A stretch of 64,000 nucleotides of DNA from Nepenthes gracilis. Lineage: Eukaryota > Streptophyta > Magnoliopsida > Caryophyllales > Nepenthaceae. The notes beneath the pieces are model-generated. The model was given only the letters and a program-made list of their open reading frames with translations. It had not been told where the DNA came from and did no database searches. Both the position numbers and the translations under genes were made by a program. Shown here piece by piece: positions 1-11,215 of this stretch. The stretch's first letter is position 1; each line of letters starts with the position of its first letter. Location: NCBI GenBank assembly GCA_033239525.1, contig BSYO01000025.1:2142001-2206000 (forward strand), read 5' to 3'.

Positions 1-537
1 GTTCGAAAGGATACTTGACCTTTTTGAAAAATGTTAACTTAATATATCGAGACTTATCACAGATTCATAAAATTTTATCATTTAACCTTTTTACAAGCTA
101 AAAAAGAAAAGGAAAGGAAAGAGGCATTTTTCCAATAACAAAGAATTCTCTTATCAATTTGTGGATTTGAATCGAACACCAAGTATATAATTTTATCAAG
201 AGAAGTATTATTTATAGATTCATTTGTATACATATTTATATCAATTATCAGTTTTTGAATGGAGAGATATATAAGAAAGGGATACTGATGACAGAGAAAA
301 TCAAAATAGGATGATAACTGTACCAATTTTTAATAATTTTGATACAGATAAGAGTATAAGTAATGTATAGATATTATTATTCTTTTATCAATAATGATTA
401 TGTATCAAATAAATTTAAATTTGTAATACACTCTTCGCACAATAATTTTATTATTTAAAAAATTAACATTATAACTATAAAATTTAACCGGAGAGCAGGG
501 GCATTGCGGCATGGCTCTTTATGACATTATGTTGTAA
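1..537. other. AT-rich spacer, no gene seen
   Basis: AT-rich sequence with no recognisable coding frame or repeat boundary. The open frame at 78-326 on the minus strand is low-complexity and has no family features, so I do not call it. Confidence 0.5.
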
Positions 538-645
538 TTGTCGAATGAAGATCTAACATCTTTTCTATTTTTATTATTAAAATAATAAAATAAAAAATAT
601 TTTTTTAATAAAAAAATTAATAAGATACGTTAGATCTCTATCCAA
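538..645. repeat. small MITE-like palindrome
   Basis: Near-perfect terminal inverted repeat: AGATCTAAC at the left end pairs with GTTAGATCT at the right end, and weaker pairing extends a further 8-10 bases outward on each side. The ~70-bp core is almost pure A/T. Structure resembles a small non-autonomous DNA transposon, but no target-site duplication was assigned and the superfamily is unknown. Confidence 0.45.
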
Positions 646-1190
646 CTATTAAAACTTCATATCACACATGGATATTGTACGGACGAATAATTTAAGTTGT
701 CCTTATTGACTGTGGTGGGGTTAAAGGAGAAGAATTATGATAAATCATTGGACGGAGGACAGAGGTGGAAGAAGGCCACGTGCGCCGCGCCAAGTGGTCG
801 TCAACATGCACGTGAATGTCCAATCCAAAACGCAGAAAGGTGGGAGATCCCTCGTGTCGTTTTTGTCCCTGTTACATATTGCAAGCTCTTGCTAATTACC
901 ACACTAATCATCTCTCAACCTCTAATTAAACAATAGTTAATAATAAATTAATCATGCATTAACTTTCCCTTAATTTTTAAAATTTCACAAAGCCTAATAA
1001 ATCTCAATTTTAATTTTTCTTTAAATTGAAATCAAAAGACTTTTCTATCTTCAAAAACTCAATTCTAACCTCACACAATCTACATAAATTTTCTATTGAC
1101 TTTGAAAAATTCTAAGCAAATCTTAGATCAAGTGAACTTTATCGGATGTCTTTTGAATCACTTATGATCCTAAAAGTTTCCTATTTTCGA
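646..1190. other. spacer with a GC-richer island
   Basis: Positions about 700-870 are GC-richer than the surroundings and hold a CACGTG-like core (CCACGTGCG near 777), which can be a G-box, but no downstream gene is visible to make it a promoter. About 950-1190 is AT-rich and could be the decayed C-terminal (chromodomain) end of the chromovirus relic that starts at 1195; I could not confirm that. Confidence 0.3.
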
Positions 1191-1194
1191 TTTC

Positions 1195-3070
1195 CTTCCA
1201 ATGGATTAGGGAGCAATATTTTTTCTATAAATATTTCAAAATGTGTCATACTGATACTCGCCTGATAACTATTATTATAAGTAAACTCGAGTAGTAGTAA
1301 ATAATTACCATAATTTTATTCTATTTTTCATATTGAAACTCTCAACATATCTTCTAAAATTTGGATTGTTCGTTCCAATTATCCATTCGTTTGGAAGTGA
1401 TAAGTTGTGCTATACTTCAAGTTAATACCTAACCCTCGATGCAAACTTTTTATAAATTTAGAGATAAATTTTGGGTCTCGATCTGATGCAATTGAAGTTG
1501 GAAATCTTATGAAATTTTATTACTTTAATAATATATAATCTCACCAAATAATCTCTTCAGAATATATTTCAAACAGTGATGAAATATGCTTAATTGGTTA
1601 GCTAATCAACAATCATCTAAATCGCATTATGATTTCTTGACGTACTCGGCAGACCCTTTACAAAATCTTGTGATATATACTCTTGCTTTAAGCTAGGGAT
1701 CGACATAAGTTGGAAAAGATCTAATGACTTCTCATGCACAATTTTTACTTGTTGACAAATTATGCAAATTTTCACATGGGATGTAATTTTTCTCTTCATA
1801 TTGCATCGGCGAAATATCATGCATAATTTTTGGTGTATTTTATTAATTTTTGGACGGATAGTATACTTTAACCATAACCTTTACTCAAATTAGCCCATAA
1901 CTTTTTAGATGGATAAGTCTTGGTACACATATCTAGTACTAAAACCTTAAGACTATTTGTTTGAACATTAAAATTAGCCCATAACTTCCTATTTAAGTCT
2001 CTAACTATATCCACAAAAAATGGATCATTTATTTGGATTACTGTAATGTTTTTCATTATTTTTGGTTACACTAGAAAATATGATAAGATTATTAGCATAC
2101 CTCAAAATTGCCTCATAATGTTATACTCCTTTATACTATCCAACATTTTTATTTCTTTTATTTTTAAATGAGGCATTAAATTCATTGTCTTATGATTCAA
2201 GGTATCAACCACCATATTAGCCTTCCTCGGTTGATAATGAATATCATAATTATAATCCTTTAAAATATCCATCCATCTTCTTTGTTTTATATTCAATTCT
2301 TTTTGAGAAAATAAATATTTTAAATTTTAATGGCCAAAATATATCAAAAATCCATTTCATTTAGATAACGTCTCTAAATTTTTAGTATAAAAATCATCGT
2401 TGTTAACTTTAAGTCATGAGTTAGGTAATTTCTTTCATACGATTTTAGTTATCTTGACCCATATACAATTATTCTCCCATGTTGTATTAACACACAGCTT
2501 AATCAATTCTTCAATACATCATAATAAATCACAAATTTTACAAATTTCTCCAAAATTACTAAGATTGGGACAGATGTTAGGCAATCATTCAACTCCTTGA
2601 AACTTCTTTTACATTCTACAATCTAACAAAATTTCACCATTTTTTGAGTAGAGTAGGCCAAAGGTATTGTAATCCTCAAAAAAAAGAAAAAAATTTTTCA
2701 AGAAAATTATGAACTTTTGTCACAATTGTTAGTTGGCTTCAATTTGTGACAACTTCTATCTTCTTGGAATCAGTTGAAATATCTTTTTTTGAAGTTATGT
2801 GGCCTAAAAATATCACTTCTTCAAGTAAAAATTCATACTTTTTCAACTTTACATATAACTTTATCTCCCAAAAGTGTTTACAAGACAATCCTCAAATGCA
2901 CTTTATACTTCTCATAACTCCTCCAGGAGATCAAAATATCACCAATAAATATCATCACAAATTTATTGGGCAAGATTGAAATATCTGATTTATCAAGTTA
3001 ATAAATGTTACAGAGACGTTAGTTAACCTAAATAACATGACTAAAAACACATAGTATCCATACTTTATGT
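1195..3070 (-). pseudogene. chromovirus pol relic: RT C-half, RNase H, integrase
   Basis: Read on the minus strand, the order is that of a Ty3/gypsy chromovirus polyprotein. Near 3050-3000 is the RT segment YGYYVFLVM..LTN (family form YGHYEFLVMPFGLTN). Near 2940-2915 is the polymerase box, FIGD where the family has F(I/V)DD, so a catalytic Asp is lost. At 2296-2102 is the RNase H end (QRRWMDILKDYNYDIHY..KAN). At 1820-1620 is the integrase zinc-binding region with CIICQQVK and SQDFVKGLP. At 1480-1195 is the integrase core with DPKFISKF, YHFQTNG and EFTYNNSYQ. Several frames and stops are needed, so it is dead. Its N-terminal RT half lies at 8461-8900; the two halves are separated by the Tat-type element 3071-8460. 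Confidence 0.85.
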
Positions 3071-3222
3071 TGCATCCTCGGATCGTTACTCTAATCAAGA
3101 TGAGGATCCGACAGCAACAGCAATACTTGCTTGCACGAAAAGGAGAAAGAGAGAGTACGTGGACTAATGCACAAACAATTTCATGTGGAAAAGTTTCTCA
3201 TGAATGAGGAGAAAAAATCCAC
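3071..3222 (-). repeat. partial 3' LTR of Tat-type element
   Basis: About 150 bp that align with 7718-7870, sharing the segments TCCTCGGATC, GATGAGGATCCGACAG, GCACGAAAAGGAGAAAGAG and TACGTGGA.TAATGCAC. Similarity stops abruptly near 3222, where internal integrase sequence begins, so roughly 590 bp of this LTR is missing. Confidence 0.85.
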
Positions 3223-3334
3223 AAACCCCGAGGTGTGCCTCTCTAATGTCATAATCAGCCTCATCTGGGATAAGGCACCTCAAATAGGGGGCAGAGAATC
3301 CTCAATGGTACAGTCGGCCGTCCATGATAGTATA
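3223..3334 (-). pseudogene. integrase N-terminal stub (truncated)
   Basis: Minus-strand translation gives MDGRLYH, one stop, then GFSAPYLRCLIPDEADYDI and REAHLGVCG. This is the stretch that precedes and enters the integrase zinc-binding domain in Tat-type elements (family: DGRLYKRSFSLPLLRCL, then E.H.G.CG). Immediately after VCG the sequence is LTR. The HHCC domain, the DDE core and the polypurine tract are absent, so the copy could not integrate by itself. Confidence 0.75.
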
Positions 3335-4020
3335 CTACCCGACCGTTTTCTTCACCTTCTTGGCCTCTCCTGCATCCTCGGGTAGTGTCCCATCAGACAA
3401 ATACTTTAGGTGGCGGGTCATCCAATTATTGGCCTCTGAAATCTGCATCACCCCTTTCTCAGAGTCTTCCACACTGGGTTTGCCAAGGACCTCGCGCATT
3501 CCTCGAGCATATTGCTCTGAGTTTCCGGAAGCTACCGCTTTAGCAAGTAGGTCTGCGTTTTCATTCTCCTCCCGCGGAATGTGGACCATTTCTAACTTCT
3601 CAAAGGCAGACACAGGCCCTCGGACCTTTGAGAGGTTTCGAAGTTTCCTCGGACCTGATTGACAACCAACTCTGAGTCACTGTAGGCAATCAGGTCTTTG
3701 GCCGAGCACTTATTCGCCAATCGCAATCCTGCAAGAAGGGTCTCATACTCCGCCATGTTGTTGGTCGTTGGGAATTTGAGGACCACTAAGTATTTGATTT
3801 TTGATCCTTCAGGCATCCTTAGCACAACGCAAGCTCCACAGCCATCCTCCATCGAGGAGTCGTCCACATATAGAGTCATTGCTGTTGGGCTGTGTAAGTC
3901 CTTGGCGCCACAAGTGCTTGAGGCGTCCTGAGTTGCTATCGCAGTTTCGAGGATAAAGTCCGCCAAGGCATGACCTTTTAAAGCAAGCAGTAGGCGAAAC
4001 TCTATGTTGAATTCATCCAA
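3335..4020 (-). pseudogene. archaeal-type RNase H domain of Tat polyprotein
   Basis: Minus-strand frames read KGHALADFILE, then LYVDDSSMEDGCGACVVL and TTNNMAEYETLLAGLRLA, then YSDSELVVNQVRGNF. These are hallmarks of the second RNase H that Tat-lineage elements carry after the RT-linked RNase H; the usual first motif is YVDGSS, here YVDDSS. A frameshift near 3600 continues as LEMVHIPREENENADLLAKAV, the C-terminal part with the conserved N.AD. Encoded enzyme would have removed RNA from the RNA/DNA hybrid during reverse transcription. Confidence 0.82.
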
Positions 4021-5300
4021 CTCAATGGCTCACTTGACCAACCATCCCGACATTTCTGACTTTTACAGAATCACTCTCAAGGGTTGGTCGGTCAAGACGA
4101 CTACTTTGTGTGCTTAGAAGTATGATCTCAATTTTCGAATGAAATACATGAGCGCCAAAGCCATCTTTTTTGCGTGGGAGTACCTTGTCTAAGCATCAGC
4201 TAAGTCTTGTTGATGTAGTACACGGGTTGCTGCCTGCCATTCTATTAACTTACCAAGGCCGAGCTCAAGGCTTTGTTAGAGACTGAAAGGTACATGTACA
4301 ACTTCTCACCTGTTTGAGGAGAAGTCAATAGAAACGAATTTGATAAATACCCCTTAAGTTCTCAGAAGGTTTCTTCGCAGTCGGTCGTCCACTGAAAGTT
4401 GTTGTCCTTTGTCCCTCTCAGGGCTTTGAAGAACGGTAGATACTTCTCAGCTGACTTGACCAGGAAGCGTGACAATGCTGCTAACTTTCCAGTGAGCTTC
4501 TGGACCTCCTTCACTGTCCAAGGGGATTTCATATCAAGGATGGCCTTAATTGTTTTCTAGTTCGTTTCAATTCCCCGGTGTGAAACAATGTAGCATAAGA
4601 ATTTTTTAGACGTCACTCCAAATGTACACTTTGTTGGATTGAGTTTCATCTGGTATGTTCCTAAGACGTTGAAAGTCTCGTCTAGATCTTAGGTGTGGTG
4701 GTTGGTTATTTTACTTTTGATGAGCATGTCGTCCACATAGACCTCTACGTTCCTTCCAATCTGGCATTCAAATATTTTATTCACGAGCCTCTAATGAGTA
4801 GTATCTGCATTCTTCAAGTTGAAGGGCATGACCTTGTAACAGTATATCCCTTGGTACGTCATGAACGACGTGTGCTCCTCATTTTCGGGACTCATTTTTA
4901 TTTGATTGTAGCTCGAGTATGCGTCCATAAAGCTTAAAAGTTTATTATCGGATGTTGAGTTTACCAACGAATCGATCTTCGGGAGTGGGAAGCTATCCTT
5001 TGGGCAAGCTTTATTGACGTCCGTGAAATCTACGCACATTCTCCACTTTCCGTTATTCTTTTTTATCATCATAACGTTGGATAGTCAATCTTGGTGGTGC
5101 ACCTCCCTTAAGAATATTGCGTCCAAAAGCTTCTTTACCTCTTTCCAAATTGCCACTAGCTTTTCTACCAAATAATTTATTTTCTTTTGCCTGCCAGGCT
5201 TATGACTGGGATCTAATCCCAATTTATAAACCATTACTATAGTCAATATCTCTGGTATTCGCTTGGAATCCAAGTAAGACGCCCGAGGTTTTCTTTAAGA
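4021..5300 (-). pseudogene. reverse transcriptase and first RNase H, broken
   Basis: The best preserved part (5072-4791) reads KNNGKWRMCVDFTDVNKACP, then FPLPKIDSLV, FMDAYSSYNQIKM and YCYKVMPFNLKNA, which are RT fingers and palm motifs. Further left, at about 4745-4704, the catalytic box YVDDMLIKS is intact. The stretch 4700-4021 corresponds to RT thumb and RNase H but needs several frames. Upstream, 5273-5085 contains TIVMVYKLGLDPSHKP, a linker typical before RT in this lineage. Multiple stops make it non-functional. Confidence 0.82.
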
Positions 5301-5346
5301 AGTTGATAAGCTGGTCTCAGAAGACTTGAGGTAGAGAACTTCCTAA

Positions 5347-6318
5347 TTAGACAGTATTTTCTAGATCTCTAGGATCCAGAAGGACTCGGTCGATGTCTTC
5401 CCCGGACTTGGCTTGTTGCAATGTCGTTTCATCACGGAAGTTTAAGTCTTCTATGGGCCGAGGAAGAGGAGTCTGTGTGACCCGGGACAGGTAACATGTC
5501 CGTCCGACAGCCTGATCCCCGAGGACTTTTCTAATTTCATATGGTGTCAAAAATTTCATTTTAAGGTGCGGGATTGAGGTCACAGCCTCGAAGGCAGTCA
5601 AATAGGGACATCTGAGAATCACGTTATAGACCGAGGGTAGGTCTATGACCAGGAAAGAAAGCTTCTTTGACGACGCCTTGGGATGGGTTCCCAACGTGAC
5701 CTTAAATTGGATGACTCCCTGCACTGACACTGGCTTTGGCTCGTTGTCTAGTCCACAGAGGGGTCCTGTCGCGGCCAACTTGCTTCTTTTGAGCCCTAAT
5801 TTAATGAAAGTTTCAAAATAGAGAACATTGTGTAAACTTCCACTATCAATGAAAATTTGTTTCATTTGGTAATCTAAGCTACTACCAGAAACAAGGGCCA
5901 TTATAACCCGGGGGACAGAATGGGGGGATGTTACATGGGCCATATCTTCGTTACAAAAACTAATAATCTCATCCCTAGATTCTACCCTAGGTTTCTTGGT
6001 CCTCACGGCCACGTCCTCCTGAGCGCCTCCTCTGGTCGGGTAGATGGAGATCATGTTGACCACCCCTGTGGCCACTCTTCCTCTTAGTTGGTCAGCCTCA
6101 GCTGCATCTGTTGCTCTAAGTAACTGCCCGGGTCCTTGTAAGAAGCAGTTGAGGTGACCTTTCTTAATGATCTCCTCGATCTTCTTCTGTAATGTCCTAT
6201 AGTCCTCAGTACTATGGCCTCCGCAACGGTGATAGTGATAGTATTTAGACTGATCACCACTTTCTAAGTTTTTCAACGCTTTAGGCCATTTCAAAAACTT
6301 ATTATCTCGAATTTGCAT
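5347..6318 (-). pseudogene. Gag C-terminus and retroviral-type aspartic protease
   Basis: Longest surviving frame of the element (323 codons). Residues about 24-42 are a degenerate zinc-knuckle-like segment (YYHYHRCGGHSTEDY) in which expected cysteines are replaced. Residues 157-161 are IDSGS, the aspartic protease active site (D158), followed by the flap-side LGLKRSKL. The later block HLKMKFLTPYEIRKVLGDQ is typical of Tat-type Gag-Pro between protease and RT. The frame is open but is fragmentary: it begins within gag and ends before RT. Confidence 0.85.
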
Positions 6319-6560
6319 TAGGATATTGGTACGCGAGTCGTTCAGGGGAGTAAGGTTGACGGGCTTGTACTTCCCGTGGACGTTCTGCTAGAACTTCAGT
6401 TGCTTTTTCTGGGCATCCAGAAGTCTTGTCGGCCCTCAGGTCTTCTTTTTTCGTCCGCCGTCCTTAGAGGAAAGCTTTCCACTTGCGTGGGCCTTTTCGC
6501 ATCGTTCACTTCCTCAGGAGTGATGTAAGCTCTAGTTATGCACTCGACCTCCATGAAGGT

Positions 6561-7644
6561 CTACGGACCCTTGTGTACGAGGTGTTTGAAGAAGTTGCCT
6601 TCCTTCAGGGAAGACAGAAATGCAGTCAGCTTGACCAAATTGGTCAGCTTCGGGATTTGTCTGGCCTCAAATATGAAGCGGGATAGAAACTCTTCAAGCT
6701 CTCCTTGGCACCTTGCTTTACGTGAGTAAGTTGCTATGGTTACTTTTCGATCCTCCGGTTGGAAGCGAACTGGGAGAGGAAGGCTTCTGCCACTCGTTGA
6801 AGGAGTGGATGGAATCCGTAGGCATCCCGTAAGAACCAAATCTCGCATCTTCCTTGAGTGTCAAGGGGAAGCACTGGCACATAATTTTTTCATCTAAGCC
6901 TTGAAGGCTTAGGTGCTCGCGGAAGTGATCCAAGTGGTCCATTGGATCCGTACTTCCGTCGTACTTGTTGAGGTTTGGCATCTTGAATTTTGGGGGAAGC
7001 GGCCTCGCCCTAATCTCCGTTGTGAATGGAGATCTATGGAGCTCAGAAACTCCTCCCTTATTGTCGCTGAAAACTTGATGAAATACCCCGTCGAGCTTAG
7101 CCTCTACCTGAGGCGATGCCACCATCTTTTTTTCGTTGAGAAAAGTTCTCAACTCATAAGGGTTTTGCACAGCCTATTGCCCTTGATGGCTTTTAGTCCT
7201 CGGTGGGGCTTTTTTGATGGGGGACGCGTCCTGAGCGGCGTGCTTTTAGCCCTTGCAGACACTGCGAGGATTTCGCCTCTCTGGGCTTTCCACTCGTATC
7301 CGTAAGCCTAAGCGTCCTTGGAGATACGATGGAGCTCGACTGCTCGAGGCGACCTGTGTCTGAGGGGCCTCGGAATGAATAGCTTGTCTGCTAGGATGTT
7401 TCTTCCCCTCTTCTTTCTTCTAAGGCGTCGCAGTTTGGGAGGTCTTGGATTGCGCCTCTCTCACCCGCGCGTCCATTCTTGAGCAAAGGCCCTAGACGGC
7501 CTTGGACATGTCGTCCATTCTCAGCGCCAACTTCCGTACATATCAAGCAGGATGATCTTCTACTTTGGCACAGGGTGCGGGGCCATTGCCGCCTGAGCAC
7601 ACTTCTTGGACAAGAGCACTGGTCTGTCCTTGGGTGTTCACCAT
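6561..7644 (-). pseudogene. Gag, frameshifted
   Basis: Probable start is the ATG at 7644 (MVNTQGQ), about 50 bp inside the primer site; in-frame stops appear within 50 codons. The capsid-like segment at 7170-6718 includes RPLPPKFKMPNLNKYDGSTD, DHLDHFREHLSLQG and CFPLTLKEDAR, a signature of plant Ty3/gypsy Gag. A frameshift near 6800 moves the reading to 6848-6561 (ELEEFLSRFIFEARQIPKL). Gag would form the cytoplasmic virus-like particle. Confidence 0.82.
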
Positions 7645-7694
7645 TTTCTATAAGGGATTGAGTGTTAAAGAGAAACGCCGGACTTTTTGTCACG

Positions 7695-7715
7695 TTTCCA
7701 CAGACGGCGCCAAAT
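7695..7715 (-). other. primer-binding site of Tat-type element
   Basis: On the minus strand, five to six bases beyond the LTR end, the sequence reads TTTGGCGCCGTCTGTGG. It is complementary to a tRNA ending CGGCGCCA and is the usual priming site in Tat/Retand-type plant elements. A decayed version of the same site is found at 41738-41754. Confidence 0.75.
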
Positions 7716-7717
7716 AT

Positions 7718-8460
7718 TGTGTCCTCGGATCCTTACTCTAACCAGGATGAGGATCCGACAGTAACACAAATGCTTTTTGCACGAAAAGGAGAAAGAGAGA
7801 GTACGTGGATTAATGCACGAGCAGTTTTACGTGAAAAAGCTTTTCTTGAATGAGAAGAAAAAATCACGAAATTTTTGTCCGAGAACTGTTTCACTATATG
7901 GAGTTTTGCTTACAAGAAGCTCTCAAGTGCAAGAGGCTGAGGACTTAGTGTATGGAATCTCGAGGAGTCACTCTTACAACGAAGCCCTTTTCTCTTCCTC
8001 TCTCTTTGCTCTCTCTCTCTCTATTACAGATAGCAAGAGTAAATGCCAGCATCATTTGTTTGGTAAACAATTAAGGTATTTATAGTGGCTAAGCTTTCCG
8101 CTGAGAGTTGTCCACGTGGGGATTGCATGTGTAGGCGACTTTGCGACCAACTCTATCAATTCCTTTTGCCGTGTCAAAGAGGTGGTGTGCATGGCTGCCT
8201 GGTCACGTCTCCTCTGTAGGACTGCGTACTCTGCTGGCCATCATTCTTCTCACAATTTGACATGTCGGCCACTAATTCTCTAGCACATTGATTTTGCAGG
8301 TGAGGTATCATCTAAGACCCATCATAAGTCCACGACCCATAATGGACTTCGAGCCCACTGTGCTTTGTGGGCCAGCCTTGGTGCCTGAACTTCTCGGGTT
8401 TCTATGGTATCTTAGCCCAACTCCTAGGAGATAGATCTTTAATATGGGTCTTAGGTATCA
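7718..8460 (-). repeat. 5' LTR of Tat-type element (743 bp)
   Basis: Begins TG at 7718 and ends CA at 8460 on the plus strand, adjacent to the primer site on one side and old chromovirus RT sequence on the other. Contains a TATA-like CTATAAATAC (minus strand, 8085-8076) preceded by a GC-richer U3, and a U5 block with ACGTG..A-rich..AATCACG at 7828-7868. Confidence 0.85.
8076..8085 (-). promoter_or_regulatory. LTR TATA box
   Basis: CTATAAATAC on the minus strand, about 350 bp from the U5 end of the LTR. Position and orientation fit the Pol II promoter of the retrotransposon. Confidence 0.5.
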
Positions 8461-8900
8461 GTATCCATCACTTTGTTTAAAAAGGTATCTTTGCCACATC
8501 CTTCTTCAATTCTCAGTTGATGATAATCCAATCATATATTAATCTTCAAAAATACTTGTGCCCTTATTATTGATCAAATAGGTCATCTGGTATTAGTAAC
8601 GGATATTTATTCTTGATAATTAACTTATTAAACTCTGATAGTCTATGTATAGCCTTATAGACCTATCTTTCTTCCTCACAAATAATAGAAGTGCACCCTA
8701 ATGCAATACATTTGGTTTAATGAACCCTTTCTTTAATAATTCTTACAATTGTTTATTCAATTCTTTTGAATCCAATAACACCATTTTATACAAAACTTTA
8801 GACACGAGCGCCACTGCAGACGTTATTTCTATCTCAAATTCAATCTCTTGATTTGGTAACAAACTAGAAAGTTTCTTTGAAAAATTGTTCTCAAATTATT
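8461..8900 (-). pseudogene. chromovirus RT N-terminal half
   Basis: Minus-strand translation gives KGFIKPNVLH, a stop, GALLLFVRKKDRSIRLYIDY, then HQLRIEEG..KDTF. The family equivalent is [33 protein letters not shown].. followed by YHQLRIKEED. The next residues (YGYYVFLVM) are on the other side of the Tat element at about 3060. Joining is therefore seen at protein level across the insertion. Sequence further right to about 9000 is probably protease-RT linker but too decayed to prove. Confidence 0.82.
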
Positions 8901-10345
8901 TTACTATAGAAATTTCTTCAGCTGAAACATTATGACTCATAATGTTGGTCACATAAATTAGGTATGGTTGACACCCATCTCTCATCAAATGACACCGATA
9001 TAAGGCCAAAATCATATAGATTAATTACTTTGATTTTATTCTTTAAAAATAAAAGAGTTCATAACACGAAATTATAAAGTACATCCTTTTATTAAAACAA
9101 TCCACACTAGTATAGTAACAAACCAATTAATTTTAAGTCTCAATTAGTATTTCTTTTATGTAAAAATATTTTTTTGAATAAGTTACATAATCTCTATTAT
9201 TAATCCTTTGAATGCCTTGTTATTCCTTGAAGAATTCTACGTCAACATAGGAATGACCGATGACAAAGAAGAAATGAAGGCCTGTATTCATTGTAACATA
9301 TATAGAATGTACAACTTATATATACCCTAATGAACATCGAAATCATCCAATCAAACAACAAAAGAAAGTAGTTGTAGCAAAGGTGGTTGACAAAATTTAC
9401 TTTCTCTGATACAGACTTGACATGGAATATAACCGGTTAGTAAAAATATAACACTAATAGAACTTTTTCAATACTTACAATTTGACCACGTTTTCAACTT
9501 CACAAGCAAAAAATTAGAGTTTAAGATTTTAAATTAGTGAAAAGTTAATGAGTACACATTTCATACTCGCATAAGTAGTGCGAGATCTCTTAGCGTCACC
9601 AATTAGTACAAAGTTATCAGAATCGTTCTTCGGTGTTACGGTCAAGTAGTTGACGAAAAAAAAAGTTAGATAACACCAAAATAGTATTTCAAGGATTAAT
9701 TAGATACAAAAGATCACGTTAAAAATCTAATCATTTTGAATTCCAATAAAAATGATAACTCAAAAAACGGAGTTTGTAAAATTATAAGTAAAATTTAAAG
9801 TTGAATGAATTATTATTAGATATATTTTTTTCTACTTTTATAAATTTTAATATTAAAAATATTTAATAAAATGAAAAAATATAATGTATTTTTTGTATAA
9901 CACTTTTGTATAATTTTATAATTTTATATTTTTTATTTTTTTATATATTAAGGCTATGCTTAGCACGACACAACCCAATGACATATTAGACATGACCCAT
10001 TTAACCCTACTTCTGCTAGACCATCTTAATGGAGGGTAGCGATGCTTAGAGGAAAGTTTTGGCTTCAGCCAAACCAGTCGCCGAGGCTTCTACGCTGGTT
10101 TGCTGTCAACGCAGTCGCTCTTACCATGGCATTACTGAGCCAATACAGTGAGGCAGTATGAAACAGTAGACATGGCATCCCAAAAGCCAACTTGCACGAG
10201 TTACGTGATCCATCTATGCTTCATTGATGTAGCATAGGGCCTATACTGTAGGTCCTCGACCATTTGGATCAAATCTAACAGTTAAAAATCACTTTATTTC
10301 TTCATTTTTTTTTCATTTGAATTTTTTTAAAAAAACCTGCGCCCA
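8901..10345. other. decayed spacer, nothing assigned
   Basis: AT-rich to about 9950, then a GC-richer stretch (10000-10260) with no recognised motif. No LTR ends or coding blocks identified. Confidence 0.4.
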
Positions 10346-10597
10346 TTGGATTTCATTCAAATTGTCAGGAACTATGCCACACAGGCCCTGTGCCACATCA
10401 GTGCAGGCCAAGGCCCCTCGTTTCGCGATCCACAAAATGATCCAAATGAGATCATTAACACCTCTGTGGTGGCTGGGAATTTTCAAGAAGACCTTTTAAT
10501 GCCCACTTTGTCCCAAGAAGAACTATACTATAGCAGCTTGAAGAGCATATTCAATACTCACACTGTTCCAAGAAACAGCAGAAGTAATTCTCCTTGA
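10346..10597 (+). other. unrecognised short ORF (83 codons)
   Basis: Begins ATG at 10346. The product has no transmembrane segment, signal peptide or known motif I can see, and its composition (NDPNEIINTSVVAGNF) looks more protein-like than most chance frames here. There is no convincing upstream promoter. It may be an exon or captured gene fragment inside retroelement debris, or chance. I do not recognise it. Confidence 0.2.
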
Positions 10598-10919
10598 GCA
10601 GTCCGAAGATTATGTGCTTCTTTAATAGTTTATTCCTTGCTTTTCTATTTAAAAAGGTGTAAGCTTTAGAAGTAGGCTAACTTTAATCAAATTTCGATAG
10701 AGTTAATCTTCTAAAAGAGTAGTAAATTCTCTGTCAGATGAGTGATTCACAAAGCTTTGGTCGAGCAATTCCTTAAAAGATTACCAAATGTGATTGAGAA
10801 TTTTCTTTAAATGATGAGTGATTTCCTAATTTTTGTCATATAAATTTTAGTTATCTCAATTAATACAAGTTCTAGTTATTTTCATATATGAATCCGCATC
10901 ACGTAGTCAAGTAATATGT

Positions 10920-11215
10920 TTGGTGTGTGGCACCGATCTCACCTAAGTTTATATGGCAACCTCCGCCGATTGTTAGGGGCTCCACTGTATGCGTGAGCCT
11001 CCTCAGGACATTGGCCATTTTATCCATCCAAGTTGTCATGGCACTGAGTACGGCGACCATGTCTAGGGTGGCCAGGTCTCAAGAAGTGTGGAGTTGCTAC
11101 TCCCCCAAAGATACTTTTGGTGAGGAGCTTAGCTGCCCCAGACTCACCATGATAGTGAATGTCTTTTATCACTATTTTTTTTATATATATTTTGAATTGA
11201 GATGTTAGTCTTGTC
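10920..11215 (-). pseudogene. possible Gag N-terminal remnant of a Tat-type element
   Basis: The layout resembles the start of the Tat gag at 7400-7644: a run of methionine- and leucine-rich codons on the minus strand (for example MDKMANVLRRLTH). There is no primer site or LTR in a convincing position. Weak call. Confidence 0.25.

Larger units (their letters stand above)
3071..8460 (-). mobile_element. Tat-type Ty3/gypsy LTR retrotransposon, deleted
   Basis: Minus-strand element. Right (5') LTR 7718-8460 is complete, with TG..CA ends; left (3') LTR survives only as 3071 to about 3222. The primer site, gag, protease, RT, RNase H and a second (archaeal-type) RNase H follow in Ty3/gypsy Tat-lineage order, but integrase stops after its first ~15 residues, where sequence jumps directly into the LTR. 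Gag has stops and frameshifts. It sits inside the RT of an older chromovirus (1195-3070 plus 8461-8900). GTATCCAT occurs at 3054 and again at 8461 in direct orientation; the right copy abuts the LTR but the left is 9 bp away, so the target-site duplication is not clean. Lineage call rests on PBS type, the double RNase H and Gag/protease motifs. Confidence 0.88.

Noticed and set aside
3335..7305. Plus-strand ORFs across the Tat element (for example 3324-3662, 6913-7305)
   Set aside because: They are antisense shadows of gag, protease and RNase H frames on the minus strand.
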